Source: Rhodocyclaceae bacterium
GTDB taxonomy: Bacteria; Pseudomonadota; Gammaproteobacteria; Burkholderiales; Rhodocyclaceae
DNA: 7,895 nt
Direction: 5' to 3'
NCBI GenBank assembly: GCA_017444505.1
Contig: JAFSWK010000237.1
Coordinates: forward strand, 1-7,895
In this document: positions 5,778 through 7,895 of the stretch, piece by piece
How the letters are laid out: each line of letters begins with the position of its first letter
How positions within the stretch are numbered: the first letter of the stretch is position 1
Translations under genes and position numbers: made by a program
Notes under the pieces: generated by a model
Database searches by the model: none
Told to the model about the DNA's origin: nothing
Seen by the model: the letters and a program-made list of their open reading frames with translations, nothing else

Positions 5778-7061
5778 TCAGGCGTCGCTGGCGTGCATGA
5801 TTTGGCCTTCGACGATGGTGTAGCGCAGCTTGCCGGGCAGGGTTTGCCCCAGGAAGGGGGTGTTTTTGCCGTTGCTGACCAGCGTTTCGCGGGCGATGGG
5901 GGTGCTGCCTTCGGGGTCGAAAATGCACAGGTCGGCGCGGGTGCCCACGCTCAGGTGGCCGCCGCGCTGGCTGCCAAGAATGCGCGCCGGGGCAATGGTG
6001 ATGCGCGAGAGCGCCTCGGGTAGCGCGATGTTGTCTTCACGCGCCCATTTCAGGGTCAGCGGCAAAAGCAGTTCCAGGCCGGTGGCGCCGGCTTCGGATT
6101 CGTTGAAGGGCTGCGCCTTGGCTTCATCATTGACCGGGGTGTGGTTGGAGCACAGGGCGTCGATTTCGCCAGCGGCCAGTGCGGCGCGCAGGGCGTCGCG
6201 GTCGGCGCGGGCGCGCAGCGGCGGGAGGAGGTGGCAATTGGCGTCGAAATAGCCGATGTCGCTTTCATCCAGATGCAGGTGGTGGATGTCGATGTCGCAG
6301 GTTACGTCCATGCCGCGCGCGCGTGCTTCGCGAATCAGCGGCAGGCTGCTGGCGCAGGAAAGCTGGGCGATGTGCAGGCGCGCGCCGGTGTGCGCGGCCA
6401 GTTGCAGGATGGTGTAGAGGGCGATGGTCTCGGCAGCGGCGGCAATCGGCGGCAGCCCCAGATGGGCGGCGACTTCGCCGTCATGCGCGACGCCATCGCG
6501 GGTGAGATACGGGTCGGACGGCTGACACCAGACGCGAAAGCCGAAGGTGCTGGCGTATTGCAGCGTGCGCAGCAAGACGGCGTTGTTGGTAATCGGGCGG
6601 TTGGCCTGGCTGAAGGCGACACAGCCGGCAGCGGTCAGTTCGGCCATTTCCGAGAGCCGTTCGCCGCGCAGCCCCAGCGTGAGCGCGCCCACCGGATAAA
6701 TGTGCGCGCGGTTGAGCTTTTTGGCGCGGTGGCAAAGCATTTCGACCAGACCGGGTTCGTCCAGCGGCGGGTCAGTGTCCGGCGGGATGGCCAGACTGGT
6801 GACGCCACCGGCCATCGCGGCGTGCATTTCCGATTCCAGCGTGGCGCGGTATTCGTTGCCCGGTTCGCGCAGACGGGCGCACAAATCGACCAGACCGGGG
6901 GCGACGATGAGGCCGCGCGCGTCGATTTCGCGCTCGGGCGTGAAACCCGCAGGCGCCTCATCAATGGCGGCGACGAGGCCGTCGGCGATGTAGAGGTCGG
7001 CCATGCGGTCGATGCGGTTGGCGGGGTCAATCAGGCGTGCGTGGGCGATGCGCAGTTTCAT
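5778..7061 (-). CDS. pyrC': Non-catalytic dihydroorotase homologue, aspartate carbamoyltransferase partner subunit (PyrC')
   Basis: The 427-residue protein has the amidohydrolase fold of type I dihydroorotases but appears unable to bind metal. In active enzymes DxHxHLREPG supplies two His ligands; here it is DLCARLREPG (59–68), with Cys61 and Arg63. By alignment in my head the other ligands are also gone: the bridging Asp region reads AFSQAN (149–154), the next His is Gln180 (WCQPSD), HIAHxS is HIAQLS (Gln233), and the catalytic Asp of TDHAP is Asn306 (SNHTP). Active-type MPNTNP is PPDTDP. In Pseudomonas the equivalent PyrC' has no dihydroorotase activity but is needed to assemble active aspartate carbamoyltransferase in a dodecamer with PyrB; the same role is inferred here. 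The gene starts 23 bases after the pyrB stop with AGGAA (plus 7071–7075) nine bases before the ATG, so it is probably cotranscribed with pyrB. A separate active pyrC must lie elsewhere. Confidence 0.9.
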   Translation of the reverse strand: MKLRIAHARLIDPANRIDRMADLYIADGLVAAIDEAPAGFTPEREIDARGLIVAPGLVDLCARLREPGNEYRATLESEMHAAMAGGVTSLAIPPDTDPPLDEPGLVEMLCHRAKKLNRAHIYPVGALTLGLRGERLSEMAELTAAGCVAFSQANRPITNNAVLLRTLQYASTFGFRVWCQPSDPYLTRDGVAHDGEVAAHLGLPPIAAAAETIALYTILQLAAHTGARLHIAQLSCASSLPLIREARARGMDVTCDIDIHHLHLDESDIGYFDANCHLLPPLRARADRDALRAALAAGEIDALCSNHTPVNDEAKAQPFNESEAGATGLELLLPLTLKWAREDNIALPEALSRITIAPARILGSQRGGHLSVGTRADLCIFDPEGSTPIARETLVSNGKNTPFLGQTLPGKLRYTIVEGQIMHASDA

Positions 7062-7070
7062 GGTGGGCGG

Positions 7071-7075
7071 TTCCT
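7071..7075 (-). promoter_or_regulatory. Ribosome binding site of pyrC'
   Basis: AGGAA on the minus strand, nine bases from the ATG at 7061, within the short pyrB–pyrC' gap. It supports independent initiation of pyrC' within the shared transcript. Confidence 0.55.
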
Positions 7076-7084
7076 GTGCGGGGT

Positions 7085-7895
7085 TTATGCGGCGAGCATG
7101 CTCATGACGGCCATGCGCACGGCAATGCCGAAGGTGACTTGCGGCAGGATGACGGCTTGCGGGCTGTCGGCGACGGCAGAATCAATTTCCACGCCGCGAT
7201 TGAGCGGGCCAGGGTGCATGACGATGGCGTCCGGTTTGGCGAGCGCGAGTTTTTCGGCGGTCAGCCCCCAGACCTTGAAAAATTCTTGCGGCGTGGGCAG
7301 CAGGGCGCCGTTCATGCGTTCGTTTTGCAGGCGCAGCATCATGACGACGTCGACGTCGCGTAGTCCTTCGCGGATGTCGTGATAGACGCGCACGCCGAGA
7401 CGGGCGCAATCATGCGGCAGCAACGTGGCGGGGCCGATGACGCGGATTTCGGGCACGCCCAGCGTGGTGAGCGCGGCAATCTGGCTGCGGGCGACGCGCG
7501 AATGCAGGATGTCGCCGACGATGGCCACGCGCAGGTGTTCAAAGCCGCCCTTGTAGTGGCGGATGGTGTACATGTCGAGCAGCCCCTGCGTGGGGTGGGC
7601 GTGACGCCCGTCACCGGCATTGACGATGTGAATGTCGTCGCGCCCGATGTTGGCCAGATGGCGGGCGATGAGGAAAGGCGCGCCGCTGGATGCGTGGCGC
7701 ACGACGAACATGTCCGCGTGCATGGCGCAGAGGTTGTCGATGGTGTCCAGCAGGCTCTCGCCTTTGGCCGTGGAGGAGCGCGCAATGTCCAGCGTGTAGA
7801 CATCCGCCGACAGCCGCGTGGCCGCAATGTCAAACGTGGTGCGCGTGCGCGTGCTGTTCTCGAAAAACAGGTTGAACACGCTGCGCCCGCGCAGC
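7085..7895 (-). CDS. pyrB: Aspartate carbamoyltransferase catalytic subunit, C-terminal part (N-terminus outside window)
   Basis: The enzyme condenses carbamoyl phosphate with L-aspartate to N-carbamoyl-L-aspartate, the first committed step of pyrimidine synthesis. The frame is open to the window end; about 269 residues are present and perhaps the first 60–70 are missing. Numbering the fragment from its first visible residue, the carbamoyl-phosphate loop ENSTRTRTTFD is at about 12–22, the neighbouring-subunit loop STAKGES (41–47) supplies the active-site Lys, RHASSG (66–71) and NAGDGRHAHPTQ (92–103) carry the conserved Arg, His and Gln, GDILHSRVARS (127–137) starts the aspartate domain, MLRLQNERM (186–194) follows, and HPGPLNRG (227–234) is the aspartate-side loop. 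All key residues are present, so it should be active. The HPGPLNRG form and the pyrC' neighbour match the Pseudomonas-type PyrB–PyrC' complex, not the E. coli PyrB–PyrI one. Confidence 0.97.
   Translation of the reverse strand, partial: LRGRSVFNLFFENSTRTRTTFDIAATRLSADVYTLDIARSSTAKGESLLDTIDNLCAMHADMFVVRHASSGAPFLIARHLANIGRDDIHIVNAGDGRHAHPTQGLLDMYTIRHYKGGFEHLRVAIVGDILHSRVARSQIAALTTLGVPEIRVIGPATLLPHDCARLGVRVYHDIREGLRDVDVVMMLRLQNERMNGALLPTPQEFFKVWGLTAEKLALAKPDAIVMHPGPLNRGVEIDSAVADSPQAVILPQVTFGIAVRMAVMSMLAA

Noticed and set aside
6141..7382. A 413-codon plus-strand open frame opposite pyrC' and the end of pyrB
   Set aside because: It is a codon shadow of the two pyrimidine genes, rich in Gly/Ala/Gln/Val with no family motif, and spans their junction.

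Overview
The window reads as an ordinary stretch of core chromosome from a GC-rich Gram-negative proteobacterium, most likely a betaproteobacterium. The case rests on the rpoA–rplQ end of a ribosomal protein operon, a short HemJ-type membrane protein behind it, an RlmL that lacks the fused RlmK half found in E. coli, the tandem type IV pilus retraction ATPases PilT and PilU, and a class of aspartate carbamoyltransferase paired with a dead dihydroorotase as in Pseudomonas. Genus cannot be fixed from the sequence alone.

Layout: (1) 1–1063, plus strand: the 3' part of rpoA, then rplQ, closed by a clean intrinsic terminator. (2) 1084–2674, plus strand: hemJ-like gene and rlmL, 10 bases apart and probably cotranscribed. 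(3) 2677–2712: a hairpin with T-runs on both sides, serving the convergent ends of rlmL and pilU. (4) 2728–4940, minus strand: pilT then pilU in transcription order. (5) 4941–5153: divergent spacer with a possible pilT promoter and no gene. (6) 5154–5765, plus strand: yggT. (7) 5778–7895, minus strand: pyrB (cut by the window end) followed by pyrC', the non-catalytic dihydroorotase homologue.

The genes fall into four jobs: transcription and translation (rpoA, rplQ, rlmL), haem synthesis (hemJ), twitching motility (pilT, pilU) and the first committed step of pyrimidine synthesis (pyrB, pyrC'). yggT is a membrane protein of the YggT family without a settled role. The pilTU, yggT and pyrB-pyrC' grouping resembles a known Pseudomonas aeruginosa neighbourhood, but here yggT abuts pilT with no yggS or proC between them.

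I found no mobile element, CRISPR array, tRNA or rRNA, and no evidence for a new defence or other accessory system. The observations most worth a second look are the apparent loss of all six metal-ligand positions in PyrC', an eight-adenine run early in pilU, and the compacted pilT–yggT junction.
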